A stretch of 64,000 bases of DNA from Breviolum minutum Mf 1.05b.01 (taxonomy: Eukaryota; Sar; Dinophyceae; Suessiales; Symbiodiniaceae). The DNA lies in the NCBI GenBank assembly GCA_000507305.1, contig DF240142.1:1-64000 (forward strand). Reading direction: 5' to 3'. The notes below the pieces were generated by a model that ran no database searches, was not told where the DNA came from, and was given only the letters and a program-made list of their open reading frames with translations. Positions 48,815 to 60,878 of the stretch are shown one piece after another. A program made the position numbers and the translations under genes. How positions within the stretch are numbered: position 1 is the stretch's first letter; the number at the start of each line of letters is the position of its first letter.

Positions 48815-49350
48815 TCTCTCGGTGAATGGTTGATGTCAACGGCTTCAACTGGCGTTTCCACCTCATCTGGCGCTGATTACTGCTAGTGGTTCCGAATCAT
48901 GACCACATGGTATCGAATGATCATATACTTGTAGAAAGTTGCGTTGGACATCGTCAAGAAATCAGATTGCAAGATCTCTTCTGAAGTCAGAGCAAAAACC
49001 TCTATGGCACGGTTGGCCATGAGAATGAACTTTCAGGGTGGCTGTCTATGCATGAGTATCTTCAACATCGCAGATATTTTTATGGGAAGTAGTAGACAGA
49101 GACATCCAGCATTTTGCCTTGCAGTACATCATCCCTGATCGAGACGCTTGCTGATTGACCACATGATGTTCAAACGATCTCCGGGCCCTAAGGTCCGTAG
49201 GGTGCCTAGCTCCACCATCGAGCTGCCTGAGGGATCTTTTCTCATTGATTTTGTCACTGAGTACAGTTACTCCTCCAAAAAGATGGAACCGAAAGGAGGT
49301 TTTGTGCTATGGTAAGAAGAAGGAACACTTGACGGGAATCTGTAAGAATT

Positions 49351-49400
49351 CCGAGGCTTGGACTCAAGCCACTTGGCTCAAGTCGCCATTCTGGTTCAAA
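49351..49400 (+). repeat. Degenerate tandem spliced-leader-like segments
   Basis: Three adjacent plus-strand segments resemble the dinoflagellate leader: CCGAGGCTTGGACTCAAG (49351-49368), CCACTTGGCTCAAG (49369-49382) and TCGCCATTCTGGTTCAAA (49383-49400). The middle copy starts with CC directly after AAG, as truncated leader relics do. The copies are more decayed than those at 37758-37806, so this is less certain. No clear coding frame follows. Confidence 0.45.
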
Positions 49401-52400
49401 CAATCACTAGCGAATTTCTCAAGTGGACTGGACGCTGTTGTCTTTATTCATTTGCTGTAGAGTAGTATGGCAGTTGTTGGCTAGGATCTGTCTCCTTTAC
49501 CATAAACCTAATTGTCCTACAACCAAAAAACCCACGAAAGTGTTGGAGCCTACCAGGTTTCTTCTCACGTTGCGAGGTTGAAGATTTTGCTTGCACGCTT
49601 CCCTGGGAGTCCTACAACCGACCACTCTTGTTCACTTCCAGCTTCACCAGATACATCTAACGCAGGCGACGTGGTTCGACGGTGTCCACCCTAGGGGATG
49701 CAAGACAAACAGCGAACATTCAACCATTTTTTCAGTCACGCCCAATGCCCAAATGGTTTCTAGGTGTGAAGGTCTATTAGTGCTTGGCCTCATCATGGAA
49801 CTTCCTCTTTCAGACCTTTTCAGTGTGGTGAAGATTGCTTGGACTGCTTTGATGTTTCCACTAGCAGTAAGAGACGCCATCAGGCACGTCGATGATGTCA
49901 CTGACAGGGATTACACGGATTCCGTCAAGAATGGTGATACTTTTGGAAGACTGGACATTATGACCTTCTTGGACAGGAAGACCACTGTCATGGGCAGCGA
50001 CAATTTCAGCGTGGGAGATTACCGTGAAATGACCCAATTGCATGGCTATTCTTTTGACGAAGAGGCCTTGAGTTGGGTTGGAATCCCACCGATGTCTGTA
50101 TATACAAGGGTACTTTGCTATAGGTGGAACCTTTACGGAGCCACTTCCAGTTGGTTTGCTACCTTGACATTGGTACAACTCTAAGCGTTCCAGCAACATC
50201 TTTACTGATGCTACATTCCTTGTTCTATGTTACTGAATATCTTCAGGTGATGATATTACATGACTCCACGGCTGGACGCTGTTGCCTTTATCGTGCTAAG
50301 AGGTGCAATAAGGAACCCAACAGTTATGTCAAATGCACCATCGTACAAGGCTGAGAGAGCAATACAATTGCGATCGCATCCAGGTGACCATGAATTGTGA
50401 CACATGGAGGTGTCAGAGGGCGTGCCATCTGTCTCTACTCAATGTCTTGGCCTCTTCCGTGTTCTGGAGCCCTCACAACGGGGTGCTTCCTAGAGGTTGT
50501 CGCCTTGCCAACCTTCATCGAGAATGCAACTTTCCGGAAGGTTGACAGTGGCGTCTGCCGCGAACCTCTGGCTTGTTGACCCTCGTGTCGGATGGAACAA
50601 AGCATACATTGCCACGTGAGTGAGCAACAGACATCTGCTTATAGTGGATCTACCTCATGTTACTAGAGATGCTGGGCAATATTACCTAGACTTCCACTTC
50701 ACCTTCGTCAGAGTCTCCTACTTGACCATAGTCGAAAGGAAGGGGTTCCTTCCAGAATCATTTTGAGTAATCTGGACTTCGGAAGCAGGTTCAAAGACTT
50801 TGCTTGGTTGAAGATAGGTGCATTGTGCCTCTACTACCTCAGTGGTTCTCTACCTTGCGCAGCTTCATCTACGAAGACATGGGTGAACCAACCTCTCGCC
50901 TGTGTCCATCACTGGAATGGCAAAAGGCTATCACCTATATACTCTGCTTGACCTTGAGTCACGTGGGACATTTCTATGTTGTATTTGCTATGGCATTGCG
51001 GAGCAGTACTGAGCGGCTTGGGGATTTCTGAAAGCGTTGAGTTTCACTTAGTCATCTGGGTGTCTTTTGTTGTGTGTTTTTGTTTGTGTTTTGTTTGTGT
51101 TGTTTGCTTCGTTTCCATTGACACCTAGCTTTCCTTCTCACCTATTCTCCAATATGTGGGAATAGCCAATCAAGACAAAACGTTTTTATGACCGTCTGAG
51201 CTTCGAGCGCGCACGGCATGGGCACAAAAAAAAATTCCGTAAACTCTTGTAGAAAGAGGCGCCTATAAAGCGCTTCGTATGGAAGGCCTGTAGCTTGTTT
51301 GGTCCAGACTCGCTCCTCGATCATGGACCAGTTGGGTTCGATCTTCTTCTATGGCGCGCCTGCAATCGCCTGCGCTCTCTCCGCATGAAGACATCCGTGG
51401 CCAGTTGATTTGCCATAACATGTGAAGTCATTTGCAAAGGCCACATGTTTCTACTGGTTCTGACATCATGTAGCCATTGGTCAGCTTCCATAGGGCCAGG
51501 CAGCAGGAGACTTACCATAATTCTATTACCATAATTCTATTACTAGGGGAGGAGCAAACATTTGCGGGTCAAATGTGAGCCAGTCGACATTGATGCGTGA
51601 TTGCACTGGGCAGCATCCCCTTGCGTCAGCCTGCCACCGTTTGACCTTGTAGGTAAACTGAAGTGCCTCCGGCAGCTCAATATGTGATTGGTCAGTAAAG
51701 GCAACAGCGCCCAGCTGACTGACACTTTGGTCGTATAGAAAGCTTTTTCTCACGTATGGCCTCAACAATAAGATACAACTACCTGTTGAGAGGTGTCTGG
51801 CCGCGCTTCCTACATTGGAGCAGGGTGTCATTGCAGGTGTGTTCAAGGTAAAAGATCTCCAAAGCCTTTAGTGCAAGCCGATACTTCTTGCTTGTCCAGT
51901 TCCGCAAGGTGCCAAACAAGCTGAATACCACCGCACCTGACACAAGATGGAACAGCTCCTACTACCACTGTACCTGACACAAGATGGAATACCTCGCACT
52001 AGTGACATCCCATCAACTCTTTCTTTCCTTTGCCCAAGGCAAAAGGTCTGATCCAAGTGCTGAAAGGTCATCCAGGCAGGCAGAAGGTTATCGTAAGCAC
52101 AAAAAATCTTCCAACATCTAGAAGTCAAACCACCAACCACCAGACTGGTTCATCCCGTACATCGGCACGCTCTTTACGCCTTACTCCTTGCTTGGTATGC
52201 CATAACTGTGCAACGCTCTTCTCCTGCAAGCGGATCCATTTCCACGATGTTGCATCAGCGTAACGAATTGAAGGAAGTGAGATGACAGTGCCAACTGTGA
52301 GGGAAATAGTTCGGTGGTGAAATTGCTTCCTACGGTATGGTCATTTGCATGAGCCACATGTTCCTTTTCTGCCTGGCCAACAAGAACCAATTTGAGTTGG

Positions 52401-52919
52401 TTCACCCACGTCCCAGTGGATGAAGCAGTGCAGGCAGGAGTTCCATTTGCAGTTCGTGTGGTTGCCACAATACATCAGCTGACAACAGATGAAGGGTGAT
52501 TATTTGCTACTACTTTAGAGCCAGAGGGCTCAAAGAGTACACTTCATTCCACTGTAGCCAGGTAGTAGACATAGATGAAAGAATTCACCAGGTTTTGTAA
52601 AGAACGCGCAAAAGATTCTCCGAGGCGGTGGTCAATTTTCTGGGCATGCCCCAGGTTTTAGATGGATTTCTGGTAGACTGGATAACTGCCGTCCCGTCTC
52701 CAGATGTGAGGAGAACGGCATATGTTTCACTTTTTTCACCTGGATACCTGGGTACTTCCGGTTGGTTGTAGTTGTGTTTGTTTTTGGGGTTTGTTTGCTT
52801 TTCTTGGTGACTCGTAGCACCCGGGTTTTTTGCAAATCACTGCATGTCCTCTTCACATACAAGAGAAACGGTGACCAAGGCTTCGTGCTCGGCTAGGGCT
52901 AGGGCGCAAAAAAAAATCC

Positions 52920-53400
52920 TAGTCACAACTCTTCTCCTTTTATGTTTTTCTGTTTGTTTTGGTGTAGGAAAGCATTTGAGTCTTTCCTAGGCTTCGTCCT
53001 TCTTCTTTTTGTGCTTAATTACCGTCCTTGGTTGGGATAGCGGAGCGCCCCCCTCCTCAACTCTTCTCCTTTCATGTTTTTTTGTCTATCTTGGTGTGGG
53101 AAAGCGGTCATTGTGGAGCCCCTCCCCAAGTCAACAGGAGTACGTGCACTTCTCTTCCAGGACTTACTTGATTGGGTAAGCGGCCATGTTGGATCGTCCC
53201 CATTTGAAATCGTCCTAGCTCTATCCTTCCTAATTCTGCCTTCCATCGATCCTCTTGTAGCCTCAAATTATCGCCCCAGCTTGAGTGGGAAAGCGGCCAT
53301 TGCGGAGCGCCCCCCTCTTCCATCTTTCCTCTGCTTCCTTGACGGGAAAGCGGCCAACTTGGTGTGCCCCCCTCTCGCAACAACTACAACTCTCGCTCTC
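52920..53400. repeat. Degenerate tandem array, GGGAAAGCGGCCATTGCGGA type
   Basis: Five related segments near 53036, 53100, 53177, 53287 and 53346 share GAAAGCGGCCATTG followed by a C-rich GCGCCCCCCTC. Units are 59-110 bp apart. A second shared part, CAACTCTTCTCCTTT and on to TTGGTGTGGGAAAGC, is repeated near 52928 and 53057. No protein is recognised in it. Confidence 0.6.
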
Positions 53401-55226
53401 TCCTCCCGCCTGATTCGGCCCGTCGCGCGGAATCCACAAGCGATTCAGATCCAAAGTGATCTCTCTATCTCTCTCGTTCCCCGCCAGTTCCATGGAAGAT
53501 CCAAAGTGATCTACCCTATCCAAGTCTGTTGAAGAGCGCCAGGGCCTCACCAGTAAGGTCTCCTTTGGCCTTCTCACGAAGTCCGCTGAATCCCTTGCTG
53601 TCTGGGTTCCTCCCTCTCTTCTTCATTCTTGATGGTGCTCACCTGGTCTCAGATCCATCCTGGGTCTTCTCGCTTGGTTGGCTTACTAGCTGTGCTTCTA
53701 ATCCGACACCTCTTGGTGCTCCTCCACTCTGTTGTCTGGCTGGGCCTCACTGCACTCTGGAGAAGAACTACTGAGAGGAAGAGGACTCTGAGGTGGCTGC
53801 GACGGTGCGTTTCACATGTTTCACCAAGTCCTGGGTTGGTCAAGTTGCTTGTGCTCTCCAACCAACAGGCATGCGGTAGTTTCGCCCCCGACGGTCTTGT
53901 TTCACCGGACTTCATGTTGCACTTTTACCTTTGTTGATTACCTACTACGTCGATTGCGTTGAGTACCTGTACCAATGCACTCTCCGTCTGTGGTATCTCG
54001 AAACCCCGATGACAACTGTGCATCGACAGCATCCGCCAGGTTCTCTGTCTATGACTCAACTCGACCTCGGCGTTAATTAGTTTGATTGCATTGTTGCTTA
54101 ATTTGTTTCAGGTTTGCATGATTATGAAAAGTTTGGTAAGTCCGTCTTTTCACCTACTTCGCTGACTGAAGGGCTCCGCCCGCGACCTACGTGGCACGCA
54201 AGCAGCGCACAGCAAAAAAAAAGGTGGCTTGGTGGGATTGATGTTCGAGAGACGAAATTGATGATAAATTCCGAATGGCGTTTACAAGAAGTCAATCATT
54301 TAATGTCACAAACGTGCTGCGAGAAATGCATCAATGTGCGTGGATTTGAGACTTTTCCCAAAAACCAATCTTCAATTTGGAATTGGCTTGTTGTAAAAAA
54401 AAACTGGTGTATGTTGAAAGTTTCAGGGTTCGTTTTGCACAACTCAAGGTCGAATCCAGTTTCCAGCAAAAATTGGTTTTTGTTTTGTTCCGATTAACAG
54501 TTCATCAATCATTAATTGAAAAACCACGTGTACAGCCCATGCCTGCAAGCGGCACAGCACATCCGAAGCGAAACTTCCAACGCTGCTGTTTTCGTAATGA
54601 CTGAATTTGTTGTGGGGCCTGTTGGACCATTGATCCATTGATGACAACGGCAGGTATGTGCCCACTGGAAAAATCAAAAGATATCTGGAATCAGCCCATG
54701 AAAAAAAAATTCTCCGCACATGAAAACAAAGCTTTACATTTGAACTCTCCCAGATTTAGATCTCCAAACATCTCCCAAAGTTTCCCCCTGGCAACCTTGA
54801 AACAAGCACTGCTTGTTTGCTTGTATTGAAGTCCATTTTTTTTGCGTTTGTGACATTCATTGCCTTTGATTGATCGAGTAGAAATCCAATCAGGCGCAGA
54901 AAACCAATTGAAAATCCCATAATAGTCTTTCGCCAGCGCAGGTTTGTGTTAGTGTTTGTCTTTCATAGTTCCACTTACCATAATACGGAAATGCTTTCGG
55001 TGTGAGGGCTTTGTAAATGTTGAGACGGATTTGCATCCATGCAATTTTACACCCTGCGCCACTTTATCATTTTTTTGGCACACCTGGCAAATGCATATCG
55101 TTCTTTGACCAATAGAGCCAGTAGAGTTCTTGCAAGCTTTTTGCTCAAGTATTGCTTGAAATTCAGACGAAATACTTTTTATTTGTGCTATCCGGCACAG
55201 ATGCTGTGAACTGACCTTGGAAAGTC

Positions 55227-55829
55227 ATGGCATTGTCTGCAGAGCAAAGTGACAAGATTCTGGTCGATCTTGCACAGCATATTCTCGAGAATGGTGGTGT
55301 CATTACATCAGAGAAACTCGGTGCTTTCTATGCAAAACATCCTGCTCATCGGAGTTTGGTGAAGAATATGCGCAGCTTTTGTGAGCAGCATCCAGATCGC
55401 ATAGCTATAGAGGCGACAGAGGGGCCCCACTACTCTTTGAAAATTGCTGTTTTGAAGGAAGACAAGGTTGTGGATCTATTGCGGACTTTCATGCAGAAAC
55501 GCAACGGAACTGCTACGTTGGTAGATTTGGAAGGCTTTAGCACGAGACACCCTTCATGTGGCAAGGCAATTCATTCCGGAGGAGACCCGTGTTCATTCAA
55601 CCATATCTATGTCATATGTATACATGAATATGCAACATGTATACATATGTTCTTTCAACGTTTCTCTCCAATCAAAGGCAATTTTTGTGCAAGACAACCC
55701 ATACTGCGCTTCGGATGAATGGCAGACTTTTGCACACAGAAACTTGCGAAAGGACGCAGCCTGACTCAGTTCCTCCTTCAACACAGGAACGAATTCACGG
55801 TGGAGGAGAAATCGGGAATTCTAATGAAG
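55227..55829 (+). CDS. First exons of a winged-helix-repeat protein
   Basis: The ATG at 55227 opens a frame to about 55584 with two copies of a repeat of about 65 residues. The pattern is: hydrophobic helix, Gly-Gly or Gly-Thr turn, short helix, FYxxHP or FSTRHP, then FCxxHP and a short beta-like end. I compare it with LOTUS/OST-HTH-type winged helices, which bind RNA; this is inference from pattern. The second exon (about 55726-55829) completes repeat 2 and ends AAG|GT. Intron 1 (about 55582-55725) lacks a GT donor: the best-fitting join starts with GA or AC and ends CAG. Intron 2 (55830-55966) is GT-AG. The start is the first ATG and has an in-frame continuation of good protein quality. Confidence 0.6.
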
Positions 55830-55966
55830 GTGCCTGGTGCCAAATGGTGCCAATGTGCTAATCAATGAGTTTTTGACAAAACAATGTTATCCAAATGTGT
55901 CCTCTTTGTCCGAGCGTAGATGTGCCATGTGTTTCTTTCACGCCCCAAATGCCGCCGATGTTGCAG

Positions 55967-57591
55967 GTTTCTTTGGGATCGCTCGCAAGCTCGTCCAGTT
56001 TAGAATATTTGAGATCACGACAAGTTGCAGCACAGTTGGCGCTTTATTTGGAAGAAAGAGCCGGAAGCATGCAAGCTTCCGTATTGGGTCAATATTATGC
56101 TGTCCACCCTGAGCACAAGCAAATCATTAACAAAGTTCCAGCATTTTGTGCAATCACAAAGGGCTCATTGCCTTCACACCAGATGCCGCCTCAGGGAAGC
56201 TGTTTTTACCCAAACATTGTTGCAACTTTCTGCGAAAGTGCTGCGACAAGAAGTCTGACCACCAAGGATTTTTGCACAGTCAAGTTCCAGATGGTGCAGT
56301 TTGTTGCCAGCATGGCAAGCAGTGCCAATTTGGTCATTGGGCAAGGATTGAAGCCCAAGCGAAAGCAGCTCCGAAAGCGAAAGCCAAAGCAAAGGTTAAG
56401 GCTGCAGCGGCTGTCAAGGCTCCAGACACTCCCAACTCTGTCATTCGCCAGGCTCCAGACACTTCCAACTCTGTCGCTGCAAGCTTGGCATTGTACCTAC
56501 ACCAGATGGGTGGTTCTTTGAGAGGAGGTCAACTTGGTGTCTACTACAAGTCTTTTCCACGCCACAAGGATTTAATCGTCTCAAGTGATGGTCTGAAAAG
56601 CTTCTGCAATCTCTATGACGGACTCTTTGCTTTCGAAACTCAGCAAAGTGAGGGGCGGTTGCGCTCTCACCTTCCTGAGGGGCGGTTGTGCTTAGCATCA
56701 TTTTGTTGCCATTTTCTGAGAGACGCTTGCAATCACAAGAAGGACCACCAAAGCAGAAGACATGCTAAGCCTCAATCGAGTCTTGTGGCTTGCAATTTTA
56801 GAGCTGACTGTCCTCATGGACATTGGAGGAACATCGTCGAAGCCGCAACTGGAACACTGTCGCATGTGGAGCAATGTGAAAACGAAGAAGTAGAGATGCC
56901 AGTCTCCCGGATACGCTGGTGCCATGACAGCATCAAAGTGGTGTTTCAGGATGGACAGCTTGTTGCCATGATGTTGAAGCAACTTCTGGATGGAGATTTG
57001 CTTTTGCATCAGATTCCACAGATAGAAGTCCTAGAAGACGATGCCCTCCTCTATGCTTGGACAGGCAATAGGCGATTGTGGGTCTTTAAGGAGTTCGAGA
57101 GACTTCGCAAGCAGGAGGTCAGAATCAAGGTGAAAAAGAAAGTTACCAAGCTGCCGAGAAAAAATCAGAAGTTTTCAACCACAAACGAAGGTGAATCAGT
57201 CACATTTTTCTCGCACAAGCGTGATGATAGCTTTCCAAGCATGAGCTTTGCACTTGCCGCGATCAATCTTGTGACTGCTCCTACTGCATGGGATGTCAAG
57301 CTGGGAGATGCTATTTGCAGAGCAGAGGGTGGATTGCCATTATGGAAGATTCAAAGCATGGGGGACTTGGGTGCTCCACAGAATGCGCCCAGCGAAGATT
57401 TGCTCAACTACTTCCTAAGCAAACCCTACCTTTTTGTAATCACACAAGGAGCTGTGGACCATGTCGTGAGCCTAACCTGCTGCTTGGATGCCTTGAAGAT
57501 TTTGGAGCTGAATGTTGATCCACTCGAGATACCATCCTTGAGAAGTTTGGAAGGGGAGCAGGACTCGATTTTGAATTTTGGATGTTCCTAA
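55967..57591 (+). CDS. Winged-helix/CCCH-like repeat exon, frame broken near 56150
   Basis: A long exon after the acceptor TTGCAG (55966), joined in phase 0 to the AAG ending at 55829. It has two composite units, each a winged-helix-like module followed by a Cys/His cluster (CCNFLRKCC...DH with CQHGKQCQFGHW, and CCHFLRDAC...DH with CNFRADCPHGHW) resembling CCCH zinc fingers, which usually bind RNA. An Ala/Lys-rich linker and a repeated APDT(P/S)NS motif separate them. The C-terminal part has an SIKVVFQDG...GNRRLWVFKE segment that recalls ParB-like folds, then an unassigned region. Between AFC (ending 56149) and the continuation at 56152 the frame shifts; one added base would restore the repeat spacing. 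A stop occurs at 57591, but a donor just before it is possible. Confidence 0.6.
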
Positions 57592-57612
57592 CGGCACAAT
57601 TTTGTTTGCAGG

Positions 57613-57742
57613 TTTGAGGTCTGGAGCCATTGGGATTGATACGGAAGACATACAAGGGGTTACTCCACAGATTCCCGAACCCTTACATGGCAGGTCTGGC
57701 ACATTCAATGCAGAACCAGCAGCTGTGTTATTTAGTTTTTGA
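57613..57742 (+). CDS. Possible short exon or 3' end of the repeat gene
   Basis: After TTTGCAG (57612) a 43-codon protein-like frame runs to a TGA at 57742. A GT donor also exists at 57691. It could be the last exon of a gene starting at 55227, or an internal exon leading on to 58624. The joining phase to 57562 fits only with an unusual donor, so this is tentative. Confidence 0.35.
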
Positions 57743-58623
57743 AAAGATTTCAATTCACAAACCTAGCCTAAGATACTGTAAATCAAAGCGGTGAAACATA
57801 GGCGCTCCATCTCAAACGAAGAGTTGACGGTTGCAGCTTACTACTAGGAGAACGGTACAAATGCTGAAACAGTCAAGGGCACGGGATGATGAACCCAGGA
57901 AAGGACAAGAGAAACAGAAGAAGTTGCACACTTGGTTTGAAAACTCCCCCGCAAAACTGATGTATGATGCATATTCATACTTGTTTTTACTCGGCAGGGC
58001 TGGTTGAATGCGTTCACACCCCCAATCGCGAAAAGCATGGAATTGGAGCTTGCCAACATGATCAATGAGCTTTGATTTTCAACGTCGTTTTCGGGATGAC
58101 TGTACGACTGTACCTGCACACAATCGTTAGTAATGTTTGCAGGGGCCCAAAATTATACTTGGAGAATCAGAAACACAAGAAACGCATTCACTTAAAGCTT
58201 TAAGGTAAATGTGACTTGATAAAGACATATAAAGACATAAGGTGTATATTTGCAGTATGTGTCTACGTGTCTACGCGACTGTAGGTTGGGGTGTGTGTAT
58301 CTTGTGTGTGATTTTGGTGGATGTTCCATGCATGCCCACCATACCATGGTGCTTACCATAGCTTCCCTCCAGTCATGCTACCTGCTCCATGCAGGACCGT
58401 CCAGAGAGTGGAGATCCTGATGCCTTGGAGAGCCCCTTGGTGGAGAGCTTCAGTCAAGCAGTCGCATAACCACCAAGGGGATTTGATGGTTGCAACCGCC
58501 CAGTGGATACCTTGGTGTTGCCTGCACTTGTAGTCTTTGTAGTCTTGAGCATGGATAGCATTTTGATGGCATTTTGTTGGTATACTTCCTTTTATCGAGT
58601 CATGAAACCATTAAACCTTTCAG

Positions 58624-59468
58624 GTCAGTCGGGTGAAGTGAAAGCTTTGGGTGGCTACGATGAATCCTCTCTTGAAGAAGTCTTGCGTTCACTCTGCTCA
58701 AGTGGCCCTGTTTCACTATTTTCCCTCTTGGACCGTGTCGGTCTTCCAAGCATTGCAGAGACCTTTGCAGAACTCACTTCTTTCGTGAAGCAGCGATCAC
58801 ACATTTTCCACCTCTCCAACGACCTTTTTGGCCACACTGTGTCACTCGTTCGAGAACCTTTCCCAGATGCTACAGATGATCATTCTGAAAAAGCTTTGGA
58901 AGTGATATCGGAGACTGGGCAGGAAGGTGAAATGAGTGGCACCCAGTTGGGAAGGTGTTCCGAAGAATCTGCATCAGTGGCTTTGTCATCTCATGCTTTG
59001 CATCTATACTCTGTGCTTTGCCAACACGGTGGCAGCTTAAGCCTCGCACGTCTGGAATGGGATGAGGTTTGTGTAGCAGAATTTGCTTCAGCTGTCGATC
59101 TTGAAAACTATTTGTGCCAGCAGCCGGAGCACTTTCTGGTTTGGGATTCAGATGATGGCAAGATGGTGTCTGCAGTGTCTCCCACAAATCATGAGCCAAC
59201 AATTCTGAAGCTTTCGGAGGCCATGAACTTGGAAGAGCCAACAGTTCTGAATCTTTCGGAAGTACTTCCAGCCGCCAAAGCGTCATCTGCAGAGGCTTCC
59301 ACAGGCTGCAGGTGGGGGAAAGCAATGCGACAAATGGAGGAAGAAAAAATGCAAGTTCTTGAAGATCATACAGACTTGGAAGAATGTATGGCAAGCGCTG
59401 GCTCACATCAGGCACGGGTTCACTGGGCAGTAGAGCGGAGTGGAATTTACATGCTGTGGAACTTCAAA
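58624..59468 (+). CDS. Further winged-helix-like module exon
   Basis: This exon begins after TTTCAG (58623) and ends AAA|GTGAGG at 59468, a good GT donor; the frame would otherwise stop at 59480. It holds two more modules of the same general pattern (short helix, Gly-Pro or Gly-Gly turn, Leu-rich helix, Phe or Tyr, Gln-x-x-His, then Val/Leu beta). An acidic spacer and a duplicated ILKLSEAMNLEEP / VLNLSEVLPA motif separate and follow them. It ends in phase 0, matching the next candidate exon at 60369. I infer that it belongs to the same gene as the ATPase exons downstream. Confidence 0.55.
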
Positions 59469-60368
59469 GTGAGGGTTTAAATGGACTGAAATGATTACAA
59501 GATCTCCTGGGTAGGAGCTTTGTCCTCATGTTGCTCCAAATGTGCGACAGCAAGCAGTTCAAGAGGTGCGGATGTTTGGGTATGATGATCCATTCACTCC
59601 TTTAACCTCATCAGATCCTCGCTTTATCACATTCATACATAGCATGCTTTTTATGTGTATTTGATGAGGTTGAAAAAGGCGTGGTCTTGTATTACAGTTA
59701 TTACAGTGTGTTTTTTTGTTGCTATGACTTTTGTGTGTTCAGTTTTTTGGTGATTGTGACTTTGCATCGCTCGCAAATCATCCTCCATAGCATGTAGATC
59801 GTTAGACCTCTATAAGATGCAGATTCGAGGTACCATTCTAAAAACAAAAAACCCTCCATCCTAAAAATCCATGTTTTGGAACACCTTGCCTAAGGATGAC
59901 TTTACATTTTATTTAAAACATATAGGTCCACACATACAAAATCACAGAAAGGACGCAAAACCTTTGGGAAACCTTGCTAAAAACTCATTTGATAAACTCA
60001 AATTAGATAACTCATGAAAATCCAATCCTAGAAAGAATCACAGCCACAACCACAACACCAAAAACATGGCACCAAAAAGAGGATGCATCAAAAAACGAGT
60101 TATTTCAAGTTGATAAAAAGATAAACCCCGAATCCGAGGCTCGGACCGGGATCCGTGTTTTTCCATTGCCTAATTTTTGAAGTTTTCATTTTGGGTGTGT
60201 TTTGTGGCGTATTTTTTTTTGTTTTGTGGTTTTTATGTTTTTTTTTTGTGTGATATCATACATGTTTGTGTGGAAGTACTTGGTAGGCAGCGTCTCATGA
60301 CGTGAATCGCTGCAAATCACAAAAATGACAAACGACAAACATGGTGTTTTCTTTCTGTTGTGTGGCAG

Positions 60369-60732
60369 GCGGGACACATGGTCAAAGTGACGAAGCACAG
60401 TTCCATGGGTTGTGCCGTGGTGTCTTTTCAGGACATCCATTTGAGACAGGCAAGGCCCACGGCCGATAGAGTAGACTGAGTCTAGTAGACTGCACTGTGG
60501 ATGTCGAACGTGAGGCGATCCTTTCCCAAGGCAAAGAGACAACGATTGACAACGTCAAGGTGGAAATTAAAGCGTCTGTACAACAGGAGCACCGTTGGGA
60601 CAAACATCTGACTGCCAACGCATCATGTCAATCTACAAATCTCATCCTTCTGTTTTGAAGAATCTTTTTCCTGACTTTTTGCTGCAGGACATAGAGGTGT
60701 TGAGCGACATTTTCGTGGCATGGGGTAGACAG
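60369..60732 (+). CDS. Possible RNA-binding segment, interrupted by a 14-bp duplication
   Basis: After GTGGCAG (60368) the frame reads a segment with GCAVVSFQD that recalls an RRM RNP motif. At 60471 it meets a stop caused by a 14-bp near-repeat (60471-60484, then 60485 onward). Without that repeat the frame runs straight on through DNVKVEIKAS to a donor at about 60600. A small exon (60688-60732) ending WGRQ then follows, with a GC donor. Phase is compatible with the exon at 60879 if its acceptor is CAG at 60876-60878. The RRM comparison is weak; this may be a dinoflagellate-specific domain. Confidence 0.45.
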
Positions 60733-60878
60733 GCGGGGTGAGCAGCAAGCGCGCTGTCAAGACATTTCGTACGACGTCGATTCGGACGAAAGGCCGAAAA
60801 GAGGTACCCACTTTCTGAGCTGGAGATAGTTAAGTGAGGTCCTCAGGTCCTCCGAATGTTTTGATTCTTGCAGATCAG

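Larger units (their letters stand above)
48815..55226. other. Interval between minus- and plus-strand coding, no gene recognised
   Basis: Frames of up to about 200 codons on the plus strand (49591-50184) are not recognised and look unconstrained. It contains leader-like segments (49351-49400), a 36-bp direct repeat (near 51930-51988), TG-rich sequence (51060-51110) and the degenerate array at 52920-53400. Coding lies on the minus strand to its left and the plus strand to its right, so it is a candidate divergent transcription start region. Confidence 0.45.

Noticed and set aside
49591..50184. A protein-coding gene of about 197 codons
   Set aside because: Amino acid mix is ordinary but no family, splice border or repeat support was found.
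52920..53400. CRISPR array
   Set aside because: Repeats are degenerate with uneven spacing, the genome is eukaryotic, and there are no cas genes.
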